The notes: generated by a model not told the origin, from the sequence alone. Counted from the first letter of the stretch, positions 35,374-49,281 are shown. The stretch is DNA of 64,000 bases from Echinometra lucunter (GCA_029962745.1 CM057157.1:24461492-24525491), one strand, 5' to 3'. Program-made: numbers and translations.

Positions 35374-36392
35374 CAGTGGCGGCACAAAGGGGGGGGGGGC
35401 ATGGGGGGACATTCCCCCCCCCCCACTCAGAAGCTTTGCCCCCCCCCCCATTTGCCCCCCCCCCCCAGAAATTTTGAGGACTGAAAAGAAAAATTATACA
35501 GTAATTTGTAAATAAGTAGATGTTGTCATAAGCATCATATTCAAGCTGTGAAGTGCTCTAAAATACCATTTTCCGCTCTTCAAAACTTGAAAATTTTCTC
35601 ACTCATTCGCTGTTGGCTTCCTCGCACACTTTTAGTTTGTAATGTAAATGTTCAGTTCATGATCTAGTTTTAATCAATATCTTTGCTCCATTAAGCATTA
35701 CCTGATTTTACAAAAATTTCTCTCTATATCAAGTGTAACAGAAAAATGTTTATTGGGGCCACTAAAAGCATTGGCGTAAATCCCGGGAGGGGGGTGGGGG
35801 ATATATCCCCCCACTTTTTGGAGAGGGGGGATGGCGTGTACAAATATCGCCCCTCACTTTTTAAGGAGGAAAATATATTTTGATTTATCAGTTAGTAAAA
35901 ATTTTGAATATCTATCATAAACAACCATCATATTTTAGAATTTCTATTTGAAAATGCAATTGAAAACAAAAAAAAAAGTGGTCATTTTTGGCTCGCTCGC
36001 TAGTCATATTTTATAATTTCTTTTCTAAAATGTGATTAAAAACAAGAAAAGTGGTCATTTTTGGCTCGCTCGCTTCGTTCGCTCGTCATATTTCAGAATA
36101 TTTATTCGAGAATGCGATTAAAAACAAAAATAGCAGTTATTTTTTGTTCGCTCGCTTCACTCACTCGCAAAATTGATATTAAAATGTGTGTAAGAGGAAA
36201 AAAATCGTCCAAAAATTCAATTTCCCCCCCCCCCTCCTCAAAGTGGATTTACGCCGGCGACTAAAACTCGCGCTTCACGCTCGATTTTTCCATATACACA
36301 AAAAAATTTGACTGCCCCTGCCCCCAACAGTTTCTTTTGCCCTCCATTTGCCCCCCCCCCCCCCCACTTTAACAATCCTGGTGCCGCCACTG
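35374..36392. mobile_element. hAT-like element (1 kb) carrying a nested element
   Basis: The ends CAGTGGCGGCAC and GTGCCGCCACTG are perfect inverted repeats of 12 bp, flanked by 8-bp direct repeats AGCCAAAG and AGCAAAAG (one mismatch). The interior has G- and C-runs near both ends. No transposase is seen. A second element (35769-36259) is inserted inside. Confidence 0.85.
35769..36259. mobile_element. Nested hAT-like element with GCTCGCTCG repeats
   Basis: The ends CATTGGCGTAAATCC and GGATTTACGCCGGCG are inverted repeats, flanked by 8-bp repeats ACTAAAAG and ACTAAAAC (35761-35768, 36260-36267). Inside, a unit of roughly 75-80 nt with TCATTTTTGGCTCGCTCGCT is repeated three times with drift. 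Confidence 0.85.
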
Positions 36393-36539
36393 AGCAAAAG
36401 AATATATATTTACGAAGAACTTTCAGTACCGAAATAAAGCACGCGTATGTATTGTAGCACGTGGTATAGCCACTTATCGTGCGTCATCGATAACAACAAA
36501 CGGTTTCACGTGCAGTATTACAAACATTAAAAAAAATGT

Positions 36540-37290
36540 TCAAAAGCATGCATATTCCCGGGGATTTGTGGGGGTCTATTGGATTCATCGAGGTTCAATT
36601 ATATATTTTCAGAGTTTGAAATTTTATGTGAATCACCTTTTCCATATATTTAGATGAATCCTAGGAGAATTAACTTAATTTCAGATTCCCTGTTTTTGTG
36701 TATTAACCTATGGCAGCTATAGAGGGTCAAAAGTATGCATAGTACCCGAAATTTATGGGGAGTCTTTGAATTTTTTTGAGCCTTTAGTAATCTTTTCCAA
36801 AGTCTCAATTTACATATAAATCACATTTGAAATCAATTCAAAGTAGTAATAGGGGAACTATAGTTATTCAAAACTTGCTTGTTTTCACGTGTAAACCTAT
36901 GGCAGGCAAGATTTTTCAAAGCAAAAAAACATGCATATTCCCGGGGATTTATGGGGGTCTGTTTGACTCATGGAGCCTTAATTATATATTTTCAGGGCTT
37001 GAAATTTGATGTAAATTACTTCTTCCGTAAATTCAAATAAACGTTAGGGGAATTAAAATCATTTCAAAAATATCTGGTTTTGCGTGTTAGCCTATGGTAG
37101 CTCTTAGGACAAAAGCATGCATAGTATCCGAAATTTATGGGGAGTCTTTAAATTTTTCTTGAGCCGTTAATAATCTTTTCCAAAATCTCAAATTACATAT
37201 AAATCACATTTGAAATAAATTCAAACCAGTAATAGGGGAACTATAATCAATCTTAAAATCCCTGTTTTTACGTGTTATCCCTATGGCAGG
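36540..37290 (+). repeat. Dimeric satellite (ABAB), ~185-bp monomers
   Basis: Monomer A (AAGCATGCATATTCCCGGGG, GATTTNTGGGGGTCT) at about 36543 and 36927; monomer B (AAGTATGCATAGTACCCGAA type, ATTTATGGGGAGTCTTT) at about 36731 and 37110. A and B share the layout GCATGCATA...TTTATGGGG...TATATTT or TACATATAAATC...CCTATGG, so they are relatives. The repeat unit is an A-B dimer of about 380 nt. Confidence 0.85.
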
Positions 37291-37660
37291 TGACTCTGTC
37301 AAAAAGCAGGCATGCATGATCCTGTTCATATACAGTGCCATTTATTGAAAATAAAGTTTTATGAAATGTTCTTTTAACTATCCATTGCTCTGTTCGTGCA
37401 AAACCCGACTTTGAAAACAAAGTTGAAATGATATGAAATATCAAGAATAGATTAGACATCTTTTCACACGTTATACCAATGGCGGACGCAATTTTCCGAG
37501 TCCATTTTAAACACCATTTACCCTTGCCAAAACGTACTACGGAAGTAGGCCAGAGTAATTTGTCTTGTAATCCAATGTCTTTGGTAAAGCTTGTGTTGGG
37601 AACGCCCATAATAACTGAACACAAATTACTGAAATTTCAAATCATTTAAAGAGTGTATTG
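37291..37660. other. Block open on both strands, coding state unclear
   Basis: The minus strand is open for 118 codons (37624-37268) and the plus strand has an ATG frame of 56 codons at 37481 (MADAIFRVHFKHHLPLPKRT). No splice, promoter or poly(A) support and no known motif. Perhaps the end of an old element next to the satellite. Confidence 0.25.
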
Positions 37661-40060
37661 CGAGATGAACACTTAATTGCACAAAAGGGTCCCACATGGA
37701 ACAGAAAAAGGAGATTAATTTTACCAAAGTTGTGCCTCTTCTCGTAAGCTTGGGGTCTCGTAAGGTCTGCTTTACTTTCGTAATATGTATTACAGATATG
37801 TATGTATTACAGATGATGACAAAGCCCTCGGCATATCTGTTGCATAATGAATTAGGAATATCATTTCTTCTTGGAAGAGCTATCTTTTATTACTGCCAGG
37901 TTTGTTTGTCCTTTTTGTGATGTTTGGATATGTATCTTCCTCCTATTTGCCTGTGAAAGGTGAACTACAAGATGTAATTACCAAAATACGTTCCGCTTTA
38001 AAGATCCGCCTCAGGCAAGTTTACGCCAATGATCTATCTCAACGCAGGATTCAAATTTGCATTATAACATATGTATTCTGATTATTTTATTTGTGGTGAG
38101 TGGATGAGAGTGCGCGCTTGTCTGTGTGCGTGTGCGTTGTGTGCATAATACTGTATGTAATACATTTTCGCATTCCCTTTCATAAAGGCAAGGAGCTAAT
38201 GATTCCATCCATTTATTAAACTAAAGATTTTTAAAAAATATTCTTTGCAATATGTATAGCTCATTCTTTTATCAGGATTATTTTATCCCGTAGCCTATAA
38301 TAGAACCGGGTAACACCTGTATTAAGCCTATGCGAAGGAGAGAATTCAGTCAAAGGATTATGTATGGTTGGGCAGCTGCCTCCCCATACTTTCGTCTTTG
38401 TGCGTATAGGTGATATTATTTTCATATGTCATTAATGAAAAAATTATTTCAAAAAAGACTAGGAAAGCAATTAATCAATTCGACTACTAGACTATTAATA
38501 CAAACCTCTTTTAATTGTTAAGCTAATACTTCGATGTTTATAAGTGCAGATGACCATAACTAAACAAGATCAAGCATTTCGGTAAACAGTCGTCGAGATA
38601 ATGGGTCAGTGTATGCACGGTATGACATTACCACTGATGATAAAAAATGAAATGATATGGTCACGTAACGGGATCAATCAGACCGCCGTGTGGGTTGAGG
38701 GGGGGGGGGAGGTCAGACAGAAAAAATAAGGAATGAATACACAAGAAACTATTAGCGGAACATCGGGCTTTAGCTTTAAGACAAGGAGATTTGATACTAA
38801 TAAGACTTCAGGATAATGATTCTAATGAGTAACCAATCTTTGGATAACGAACTTCAGGAACAACCCTGGCAACAGAGCTCTCTTTTCAAAAACAGCAACC
38901 TTTGGAAACTTTGGAAACGGAAACTTCAGATTATTGAAATTTCGAAACGATAAACGAAAATTTGGTATGATCAACCTCTTGGAATTATGCAGAAAAAAGG
39001 GAACCTGCGAACTAAAGAGTCTCCAGACTAGCATACCTTTAGAATAACGAATCCCTGAAATAACTCAATTGCGTAGTAGCAGGTCTCTTCCTCCCCTCCC
39101 CCCCCCCCCCCCCCCCCACTTTCCCCTATTTCATCAGCACCCACAGCATGAATTTCCTTGAGAACTGCCGCATGTCGTGTCACTAATTGCTCTTGCTCTA
39201 GCGTAAACGGCGTGCGTTTGGGAATACATTAAAGAAGAAGTAAACACAATAGCAACAATTGTTAGGATTGGATGAAAACCTAAAACAACCTCATTATTCC
39301 ACTGTTATTGACATGCTTGGTTTCCAAGAATAACACAGAACGATTAACGCCCATTATACGATTCAGAGTCATGCCCAGGGTTTCAAATCCCACTCTGATT
39401 GATTTTTTCCTCATCCGGCAGCTGTAACGTCCCGACGAACACCGAATGAATTTAGACACATGACCATCGTAACAAAACAGATTCTCTAGAGTATAGAAAC
39501 TTGCCTCTCTCCAGATGACAGTACTGTGGTTTGTCAGTATTTCCTTGCCCAAGGTTTAGAGTATACAGGAAAGGATCTTAAGTCGACATTTGAAAGCGCT
39601 TTATCATATTTTTTCTGAAAGATATCAGAAATCCTTAAATGAATTAATAGGCATTTTCGAATGGAAAGAAAAATAAATGAATAAACAAATAAAACAATAA
39701 AAGATCCTTCAATTATGCTGAATTCCATTCAAAACCGAAATTAAATTAACTGATATTGGGTTTTGTGTTTAGTGCAAGAATTTCTAGTAGGGATATGACC
39801 CTGATGATAGCATGATACCTGGACTATTTATATCCTGGCCTATTTCTTGAATGAGAATTGTCAGGGGAAAGTCCCTCCCAGCACACAGAAAGAAAGACAG
39901 AAACACTTAAAAAGAATTAAAGTAGTAGGACATGTAGGACATGAAATGCCAAATTAAACGAAAATTAGATTTTGCTTGGGGGTGAGGGTACAGACATGAC
40001 AGAGATGTACCATAACGTTGACTGACACCTAAGGGCATAGTTTGGGAGTTGGCTCTTTGA
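37661..40060. other. No gene seen
   Basis: AT-rich DNA, with a C-run at 39098-39118 and a G10 run at 38700. Confidence 0.4.
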
Positions 40061-40068
40061 TAGATGTT

Positions 40069-40380
40069 GGGGGTGTTTCACAACGACTAAGATTGACTCA
40101 CATCGCTCTTAACTATGGCAGGCCATTCACGCCCCTGTTTGCTTTCACCATCGGTCTCTCAAGGGATGCGCAAATCATTGTCACAAATTTGAAGAATTTA
40201 CATATTTTGTTTTCTTCATCAATGAACTAAAAAAATTGTCAGTTCTGCAGATTTGTGACCATGATTTGCAAATCCTTTGAGAGATCCATGGTGAAAGAAA
40301 ACAGTGGCATGAATGGTCAGCCATGGTTAAGTGCGATTTTAGTCAATCTTAGCATGCTTAGTCTTGGTGAAACACCCCCA
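40069..40380. mobile_element. 312-bp hairpin MITE, GGGGGTGTTTCA ends
   Basis: GGGGGTGTTTCAC..GACTAAG mirrors CTTAG..TGGTGAAACACCCCC with drift; ATGTT flanks both sides (40064-40068 and 40381-40385), a likely target duplication. Inner CTTTCACCATCG and GATCCATGGTGAAAG mirror too. The same end type is seen at 54160. Confidence 0.8.
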
Positions 40381-42648
40381 ATGTTCCTTAAATGCGTAGG
40401 GTGACATTCGAATATCATCGATTAACCAGAAAGGGAATATTGATAAAACACCAAATTATGTGAAGTTGCCATAAGACTTATAGCTCTTTTGGACACTTGT
40501 ATATTTTTTTTAATGGAAGCATGTCTAGAAAAGAACTGTAAATTTCGTTTGACCAAATATATTTCCAAAATGCATAAAATAACATGCTAAACATCAGTAA
40601 TAATACGCGTTATTGATTATGAATAAATGTGACTGTTTAATGTTCATGTCATATTCAAAGCATATGTTATTACGTTTGTTTCAAATATTGTAATTTTCAT
40701 TCTATTGCACTGCTTGTAAATTGCACCTTTTCAGCTTGCGAGCTGCTGGTTCGATGTTATTTTTCACAGAAAAAAACCAACCAATATGAAAACACAAACA
40801 TCAGGGTAATGATGATGTTGTACAAATTAAAGTTCCATTACTTCATATATGCTTAATGTTTAGCGACATGTTGTAAATTATGACACAACTAATTCCGCCC
40901 ATTATAATGTATCGAAATGAATATCAGGAACGAAATCCTTTACATGTCTGTAAACTGAAGTCTGATTTCTATTTCACTTTTTTTCGATTTCTATTTAACC
41001 ATCACTTTAACTATTGAATGGTAGATCATGTTGAATGAGAATTTCTTTGATGAGTCGAGGCAAATGTAATGGTGTCTTGGGGACGTGGAAAGTTGCATTG
41101 ATTGTAATTCAGTGTCTACATTTCCTGGCATATTTTGAAATTGATAAGGGAAAATAATCAGAATATAGAAAATTCTCACATATTATTCACTTTCAATCAA
41201 AATATGAATCATATTTTAAGCGCCTTTTTGGTGTCAGTGAGCCACAGAATTTTTCAAACTGTACAGTTATAAATTCTGTCATGCAGTTATGGGTATATGT
41301 ATATTCATACGATACTCTGCGCCCATTCGGCTAGCTATATTATAGTGCCATGTACGTATTAGACAGAAGTCATTGCTGTACAATATTATTTTTTCATGTC
41401 CGTAAAGTTTTATTTCACGTTATGATACAATTGTCATGATGGTCATGGAAAAAATGAAGCACTCTTGAGTTTTGTTGTTGTTGTTGTTGTTGTTGTTGTG
41501 GTTTTTTTTTTTGGATGGGTTTGTTGATGGGGGATCCCCCCCCCCCCCCTCCTTTTTGGAAGGGAAGCCAGCTTATTCACTTGAATCAAGCACGTGCTTT
41601 CCCATAGTTCGGTACCATACAGGACACCCTGGAACGGATGGAAAAATGTGTGGGCGTCACCTCCACTAAAATTCGTGCACCATCAATCCGAAGGACTTGA
41701 GACTGTTAAGTTTAGCAGTCTGTGTACAGTATGGTAGCAGCAATGTTGGTTGGGGCGCCATGCAGTTGTCATCAAGGTACCGTGGACTCGGTGAAGAAGC
41801 TGCTCATATTTCGGGGGTGGGGTGCCCCTAACCGCCATCGCATTGACACGGCTTAATGCCATAAAGTCAATCAATGTTTGCGTAGAATGTGAGCTGGCGT
41901 TAATGACAGCTGGGGACATGCAAGGCATGCAAGGGAGGGTTTTTTTTGCTGGACTCGGTTATTCTGGCAGAGGAACACGGGCCGCCGTCTTGATTCTCAT
42001 GAATGAGTTAAGTGGATAATGGTAGCTCGCATGACCGAGAATACCATCCCAACATGAAAATTGAGAAGTTCACTTTGGTTTTGGCCTCCCCCTCGGTGAG
42101 GTGCTTCCAATCCCACGACATGGCAAAGCTAAAGGGGGTCTCTACACAACAGTGCTAAATCTCCAATTAAAATGAAAGTGGAGCGGAAAAAATTATCCTC
42201 CTACTACAAACGGTTGTTGAAAACATCCATTTTCCTGCTCTCATACAATTTTCGTTGAAGATCTAATCTTGTCGCTTCTTTGCTTAAGCTGTCTCTTCAC
42301 TTGCTGTTTTGCTTTGTATACTTTTTTTGGTTTTGACAGTTGAGGAAGAAGGAACTTGTGACCTTCGCTCCACTTTGGGTGCATTACTTTGTTCATTCAT
42401 GTTTTCCCTCTTTGAATGCATGCAAAATAAAGTATGGTCCCTACTGAAAAGAGCAAAGTGTAACACAGATTGTGGAAACAGTTTGGCAACAGATCTCTGG
42501 ACTGAAAGAACCACAGTACATATGATCAAAATGAACTTTGCGTTGGGTGTGGAAAAAAATCATTGAATTTTTTACTTCACAATATGTGATATACTCTAGG
42601 CCGATGGGTAGAGTGAGCACAAAATTATAGGCGTCACCCCACCCCTTC

Positions 42649-42705
<57 letters not shown>

Positions 42706-43790
42706 ATCTCTGGAGCACGCTTTTGTATTTCTTCCTCCCTTGTTTTTCCATTCCTCCAAATTAGTAGGCCTATCGAACCTTTGCCCACTACAACCAGGTT
42801 GCTTTTGTTGTAAGACTATATACTGTACATAATTCAGTAGTCAACAGAGGTTACCTGACTAATAATGACTGACGATAAGGGTTTTCTGTGGGGAAAACGG
42901 AAGCAGCGGCAATTCGCTTGTTGGGGTGCATAAGATGGAACACCGTATCATGAAAAATCCCTGCGGGTGATTCCAATTTGTTTCCACAAATTAGAATATT
43001 GTTTACCGCTGTCCGAATATGTAAGCTTCTTTAAACCACTGATATATTTTTTGTTGCTGTTCTTGTTCGGGGTGTCATCAGCTTATTTTAATTCAGTTGA
43101 CTTTCCTATTGTTTTTTTCCTTAATGCACGCATTATAATGGCTAGTCAGCATTTGTTCAGTCCAACCGTTCTCCATATTAATTCCTCACTTCATCCTCAA
43201 ATAGAAACATTCCTCATGTTTTATAATTCATCTGTTTAACCATCATCTGCAAAAAAGGAGAATGGGTGTTGGATCGATAGCTGAGCTAACAAACCAGAAC
43301 AGGTGGTTGTCGTGGTCTCTTAAGAACCTGATGAACCAACCTGAAAATCTTAGTGATGCTAACTGAGATTGATATTCGCCAAGTGCCTCTAGAGTAGCTC
43401 TCCTTCAGATTCTCAAACACTCCAAACAGCACATACATCGGCTCGTATAGAGAGAACGAGAGAAAAATATGCTTTGGAGCTGCAGAAAATGTCCGCCATG
43501 TCCCTTTTCAAGGCTCCATTCTATACACAATCATCAGGACTTGAAGTAATTTGTTTTCTATAACATTAATGATTTAAAAGCAGAATGTGGGGCAGCAGGA
43601 TATGAAGAGCTGAAACGGATGATTCAAGAGCGTAGTACTTGGAGAGACATTCGTCGTAGAAACTGACTTGGTCATTGAACCTGTCAAATAATCATTGTTA
43701 TGATTATTTCTAGTAGTTTAATCTTAATCATCTTCTTCATCTTTATTACCATTTATTTTCATTAATGGATGAGTAATAATAATATATAGT
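40381..43790. other. No confident gene
   Basis: Includes (TTG)n and C-runs at 41474-41550 and (TC)n at 42649-42703. The 41550-42250 block is GC-richer with GGCATGCAAGG words and may be a worn repeat; its open frames on both strands show no known motif. Confidence 0.35.
42649..42703 (+). repeat. (TC)n microsatellite
   Basis: About 55 nt of TC repeats. Confidence 0.95.
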
Positions 43791-43794
43791 TCTT

Positions 43795-44085
43795 GTATAG
43801 CGCATATCACATTATGATATAACGTCTCTATGCGCTTCCAAAGGACTTGGATATTATTACCCCGGCTTTAGCCCGGCAGCCTTTTACAGCGCGCAAGCAT
43901 TTCAAGGAATGAATTCGTGCCAGGTACCCATTCACCTCACCTGGGTTGAGTGCAGCACGATGTGGATGAATTTCTTGCTGAAGGAAATTAACGCCATGGC
44001 TGGGATTCGAACCCACGACCCTCTGATTGAAAGACGAGAGTCAGAACCACCAGACCCCGACGCTTCCACGAGTAGTTTTAGTAGC
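43795..44085 (-). mobile_element. tRNA-derived SINE (family 3), minus orientation
   Basis: Read on the minus strand, the tRNA-like head has TCTGGTGGTTCTGACTCTCG and a perfect B box (GGGTTCGAATCCC). It is followed by a body with CCAGGTGAGGTGAATGGGTA and GCTAAAGCCGGGGTAATA, ending GCGCTATAC and an ATT-rich tail. This layout is common among SINEs of marine invertebrates. Confidence 0.8.
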
Positions 44086-44519
44086 TTATAATTATAGCAG
44101 TGTGCCTCACAATACGACATTATCGTCATGATCATCTTGCTATTTTGGATGATCTATGAATAACATCCATTCAAAATATAACATCTGTCATGTCTGTGTT
44201 CTAACTTCAGTATTACATCGTCTGTCATGGCCCCCAATGTTAAAAGGCTATTATGTTCATCTTATGAATTATTGTAAAAGGCTTTCAATACTGCATGAAA
44301 GCACTATTGTAACGAATGAAAGTAATTAAGTGGCAATGTCTTTAAGTATATTCCTCTCTCGGCATACTTAAATAAATTCTTGGTTTACTCATTAAAATAT
44401 AATATCCGTTGCCCTGTTTCACAACTTGTATCGCAATTAAAATATGTCCTCATAAAATGCGTTCATGTTCTTACCACAACCGAATGCGTAGGCCGAATTG
44501 GCGTATTGTTGTAACAGTT

Positions 44520-44522
44520 TTT

Positions 44523-44565
<43 letters not shown>
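44520..44565 (+). repeat. (TC)n microsatellite
   Basis: Directly visible. Confidence 0.95.
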
Positions 44566-44568
<3 letters not shown>

Positions 44569-44763
44569 GTTCTGTTTTGTACCTGAGGTTCCTTGCTAAA
44601 TACAAAATCACACACCAGCAGAGTGTGTCCATACAAGTAGTTATCTGATTACATTAAGAAAGGTAAGTTTGGGGGCACCAGGAATATATTTGTGCCTGAT
44701 GCATTGAGCACGGGCATATTTGCCTCATGCGAGCCGAATGAGAATGATATCATCGATATAGTG

Positions 44764-44884
44764 AATTAGAAGAAAAATGAAAAAATATTACTCTTTCAAA
44801 GAAATTTTAGAGATGTGATCCATTTTTTGAAAGAAAAAATGAAAAAATAGTACTTGCTAAGAAAGTTTAGAGATGTGATCCATT
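44764..44884 (+). repeat. Tandem duplication of ~65 bp
   Basis: AAATGAAAAAATA.TACT and TTTAGAGATGTGATCCATTT occur twice in order. Confidence 0.8.
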
Positions 44885-45198
44885 TACTCCTAGCCTATAG
44901 GTTGAAAAAAAAAAACTTTGCAGTAGAGAGAATCCCGCCGCTTTCCGTTGCTTGATTCAGAAAGAAATTTCATGATTTCTTTTGATGGGGGTAGATCACT
45001 TACACGGCTTAAGAATGATTGAATCAAGAACAATCATGAAACTCGTATGGATAAACTCTGTTGAAGTAAATTTTAAGGCTGCCATTGTCATGATTGTTCA
45101 TGTACGAGTATAATTACCGTTTCCTAAAGCAAAGGGAAAAGGCGCTGCGTCTTCTGCCGCTTCGACGTGTTTCCTGCTTGACATTTCAACATGTTCAG

Positions 45199-45319
45199 GG
45201 TCGTACATACTGCGGTGGATTCTCCGTGGTTAACAAATCTTGCAATTCTTGTACCAAATCTTCATTTAATTTTCCCCCATCTCTTTTCCCCTTTTATCCG
45301 TTCTTAAAGTTGCGGCTAG
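45199..45319 (+). CDS. Candidate plus-strand exon with three Cys
   Basis: Acceptor GCTTGACATTTCAACATGTTCAG and donor GCGGCTAG|GTATGTC, both good. Phase 0 is open for 40 codons: GRTYCGGFSVVNKSCNSCTK then a Phe/Pro-rich end. It leaves one base (phase 1). The pyrimidine-rich second half may simply be a spurious tract, and there is no sure partner. Confidence 0.25.
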
Positions 45320-45462
45320 GTATGTCTTACATATTGAGGATATTGAGCATATTAACATTTTGGTGAAATCTATCTACTAATTTTAGGCAGCCGCGTAACT
45401 GTGCAGTTCGTACATGCTGTAGAGCTCTACAAATAGAGTCCAATGATCCCAACCTCTTTTTC

Positions 45463-45511
45463 TTTCTTTCTTTCTTTCTTTCTTTCTCTCTCTCTCTCTC
45501 TCTCTCTCTTT
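45463..45511 (+). repeat. (TTTC)n/(TC)n microsatellite
   Basis: Directly visible. Confidence 0.95.
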
Positions 45512-46409
45512 CTGTGGGTGGGATATCATGTGCATTTCGCAGCATCTATAGTTCAAATCCCCACCAAAGGGAATTTGATAAATACTATAGTCGCCTAATA
45601 TAACGGTGGGTCCCTATGGGAAGTAGAAAAAAGTATTGGTTGGCAGAAATGGCAAAGTGATATATGCACAGGCATACGAGAAAAACGGCGCCCACGGTGC
45701 TAAGGGGACCAACTTCTCCCTCGGATATCTCTTGTTTTTCCTACATTTTGCGAGTGAACAAAGTAAACGAGTGCAATAGTTTTTAGACTTTCTGCTGGTG
45801 AAAATGTAAATTCGTTAAGAAAGAATCTTAGATAGAATCCACTGTACGAACAAAGTTGAAATAAGAACAGCCCGAGTATTTCGAAATTTCTCAATTCCAT
45901 CCCTATTCCTTTGCCACCTTCCCACTCCTACTCGTATGACGGTGATCAGTTATCACTAAGGATCTTTCCTTTGAGTGTTTGACACCTGAAAAACGGATAC
46001 CTTTGACAGTCTAAGCATTCCTAATTATGCTTGCAGAATCTCTGCAGAGTCTTTGTTTGGACGCACAGTCTCACAAAATATCTAGCAAAAAAAAAAGGAA
46101 AAACTTGGTTCTGAACCGTTATCGCCTTAATCATGTTAATGTAAGACAAGTGAGGAGAAAAATTTTTATGAGGAGGGGGATGCTTACCCGGGGATGCTTT
46201 GCAAATTATAGGGGCCGATCCCCCCCCCCCCCCCTCCAACACCTTACGCTGCCCATATCTAAAGTTGTAAAAGGGACGGCATGACAGCACAGCTAATACC
46301 CTGCCAGCAAGGTTAGGGCGTTGGCTATTCATTTTCGGACTAACAATGAACTCTTGTGTTGGATTTGATAGAGGTATCATAATTACCATGAAGTTCGTCC
46401 GTCACTGCC

Positions 46410-46690
46410 CGTACACTAAGATCATTTAATTCAAAGAGAAGTTTGAGTTCTGGGAAAGGTGAAAAAAATCATTTGTGAGTTTTCTATATTATTTTTTTTA
46501 GTTAGAAAGAATATCATCATGATCATAGCAGGTTCCATGAAAAGGACTGCTCTTTAAATGCCCTCATATTTGAAATATGACGAGAGAAAAAATGGCGTGT
46601 TCGGGCCGAACCTTCATGCCACAGTTATTTCGAGTGTGTTCCCATGTGCTCATTTCTGTGTGCGCTTTGCGCTGAAGCCTTTTGGGGAAG
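46410..46690 (+). repeat. Diverged second copy of the 33500-33790 segment
   Basis: Matches listed under the first copy. Here the exon-like part has TAA in frame and no pyrimidine-tract acceptor, so it is not codable. Confidence 0.55.
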
Positions 46691-47039
46691 TTAGTACATT
46701 TCTTATCAATTTGATGATTCTGCAATCTCACACCGGACAATTGATTCTGAGTACAACTTATCTACCTTTCCCAGTTGCTCTAGCAACATGAGCAATGTGA
46801 TTGCATGACCCGAACTCACCTTCATGTTTAAACTGTTTTAGTCCCTGATACTAAAAGATCTAATGAACGCACAAAGACTACATTCATCGGAGAAATTGAG
46901 AAGAAATTAGTATGGCTTAATCATGCTGTGAATGAATTGGATGTCATTTTCTAGGATTGATATATGAAACAGTGATGGCAATGACTGGGCAAAACTATTT
47001 TAGTAAAGTAGCAAAAGCAAATGATATGTACGATGTATA

Positions 47040-47345
47040 AAACTTCTCGGATTTCTTTTCCTCTCTGTCTTCCTTTCTCCATCATTTCCCTTGTTATCGT
47101 CTCTCTCCCTCTGTCTTCTTCTCCCTCCCCCTCTCTGTCTCTGTCTCTCTCTCTCTCTTTCTTCCTTTCTCCCTCCTTCCCCTTGCCCTTCTCTCTCTCT
47201 CTCTCCTTCTTCCCCCTCTCTCTCTCCGTCTCCCTTCTCTATCCCTACTTTTTCTCTCCCTCTGTGATATTTCATTCTCTTTTTCTCATTTTCACTTCAT
47301 CCCACCCATACCTCCAATTATTTACCTCCACAACACTCCCACAAA
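47040..47345 (+). repeat. 300-nt pyrimidine tract (TC-rich)
   Basis: Almost uninterrupted C and T, with (TC)n blocks. Open frames of Leu/Ser (plus) or Arg/Glu (minus) are artefacts. Confidence 0.9.
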
Positions 47346-48156
47346 GCCCTCATTTTTTTCTCTATCTTGTTTGATGTAACACCTCTTCCAACGGAAACGG
47401 CGGTGCTTGGGGTCACACGCAACCAGTCTCAAAAATGGTACAAAATGGCCCAAAGTCAAGTCGGTATAAAGTAACCAATCACGATCGGAATTCGTAACTT
47501 TAAACCTTAAGGTCTATCAGAAAACAGAAGGTACATTGACATGTGTAATCACAAGCCTGAGGGCTTCACGAAAACCGACTCCGTTTTCATTTTTCTCTTC
47601 TAAGGTGTTTACTGTCATTTTGGAAATAAATGGATGACGTGGGTTAAGGAATAAGGACAGAAAAAGAAAAGAAAATGGGGCAGAATGGGGGAAGAATTTC
47701 GATAAAGGGGATTAAAAAATAAAAAGATGGAAAATTTCTTCTAAAACAGGTTTTAGCATGTATTTTTTTTTTTCAGTTCAATTGATTTGCAATTAAGATA
47801 GAGAGAAAATTACACGACTTTATTATGATTATAGTAGAAATTGCATGAAGTTTTGAAACTTTTAGAATGTGTGGAGAGGGGAAATGATTATTAACAGTTT
47901 TAAGTTTCCATTGTGATGTTTTCAGTAAAACGATTAAGAATTTGATAACCCATCTAAAGATGCAAAAAAAACCTGATTATGGGGAATATGAAAATGTTTA
48001 ATTATTGTCGAGAAAATACAGCCAGCTTACAATGTATTAGATTTACGATAACAGATACCTGCAGCGATTTTTATTCAAATAAAAAAAAAAGGTTTTATAA
48101 CCATTAAGGAAAATAAAGTTCAGAATTTCACATATTATGACGCAAGTCTTGTTATT

Positions 48157-48848
<692 letters not shown>

Positions 48849-48897
48849 CATATGATATGACGAAGAACCGCAAACGTACATCACCGAGACTGATCAC

Positions 48898-48900
<3 letters not shown>

Positions 48901-48946
<46 letters not shown>

Positions 48947-48966
48947 TTTATATATATATACATACA
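48901..48966 (+). repeat. (TA)n microsatellite
   Basis: Directly visible. Confidence 0.95.
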
Positions 48967-48974
48967 TATACATA

Positions 48975-49195
48975 CAATTGCAAGTAACGGGTGCCCAACT
49001 CATTAACACGATTGGCTTGCCTTGTCTTGTGGTAATACCATTTCCATTTCCCCGAGCTTTCGGCTGGGATAGCCTTTTGCAAGGCTATTCTAAAGAAAAC
49101 TGCTAAAAGCGTCTGTAATGCATTGTGGCCAATTTTATTTTCTCTCCTCAAATTTTCGACGGCTTCCTCCTTCTTCGTCAGGAGTATACAATGTA
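48975..49195. mobile_element. Possible Penelope-like fragment
   Basis: On the minus strand, TATACTCCTGACGAAGAAGG with GAAGCCGTCGAAAAT, and on the plus strand CGAGCTTTCGGCTGGGATAG, recall the terminal words of the palindrome next door. It lies between two (TA)n runs. Remote and unproven. Confidence 0.35.

Positions 49196-49197
<2 letters not shown>

Positions 49198-49281
<84 letters not shown>

Noticed and set aside
37268..37624. 118-codon minus-strand frame as gene
   Set aside because: The opposite strand is open too and there is no motif; kept only as an unclear block.
44583..44657. Exon before the donor AAGAAAG|GTAAGTTTG
   Set aside because: All three frames of the preceding segment contain stops.
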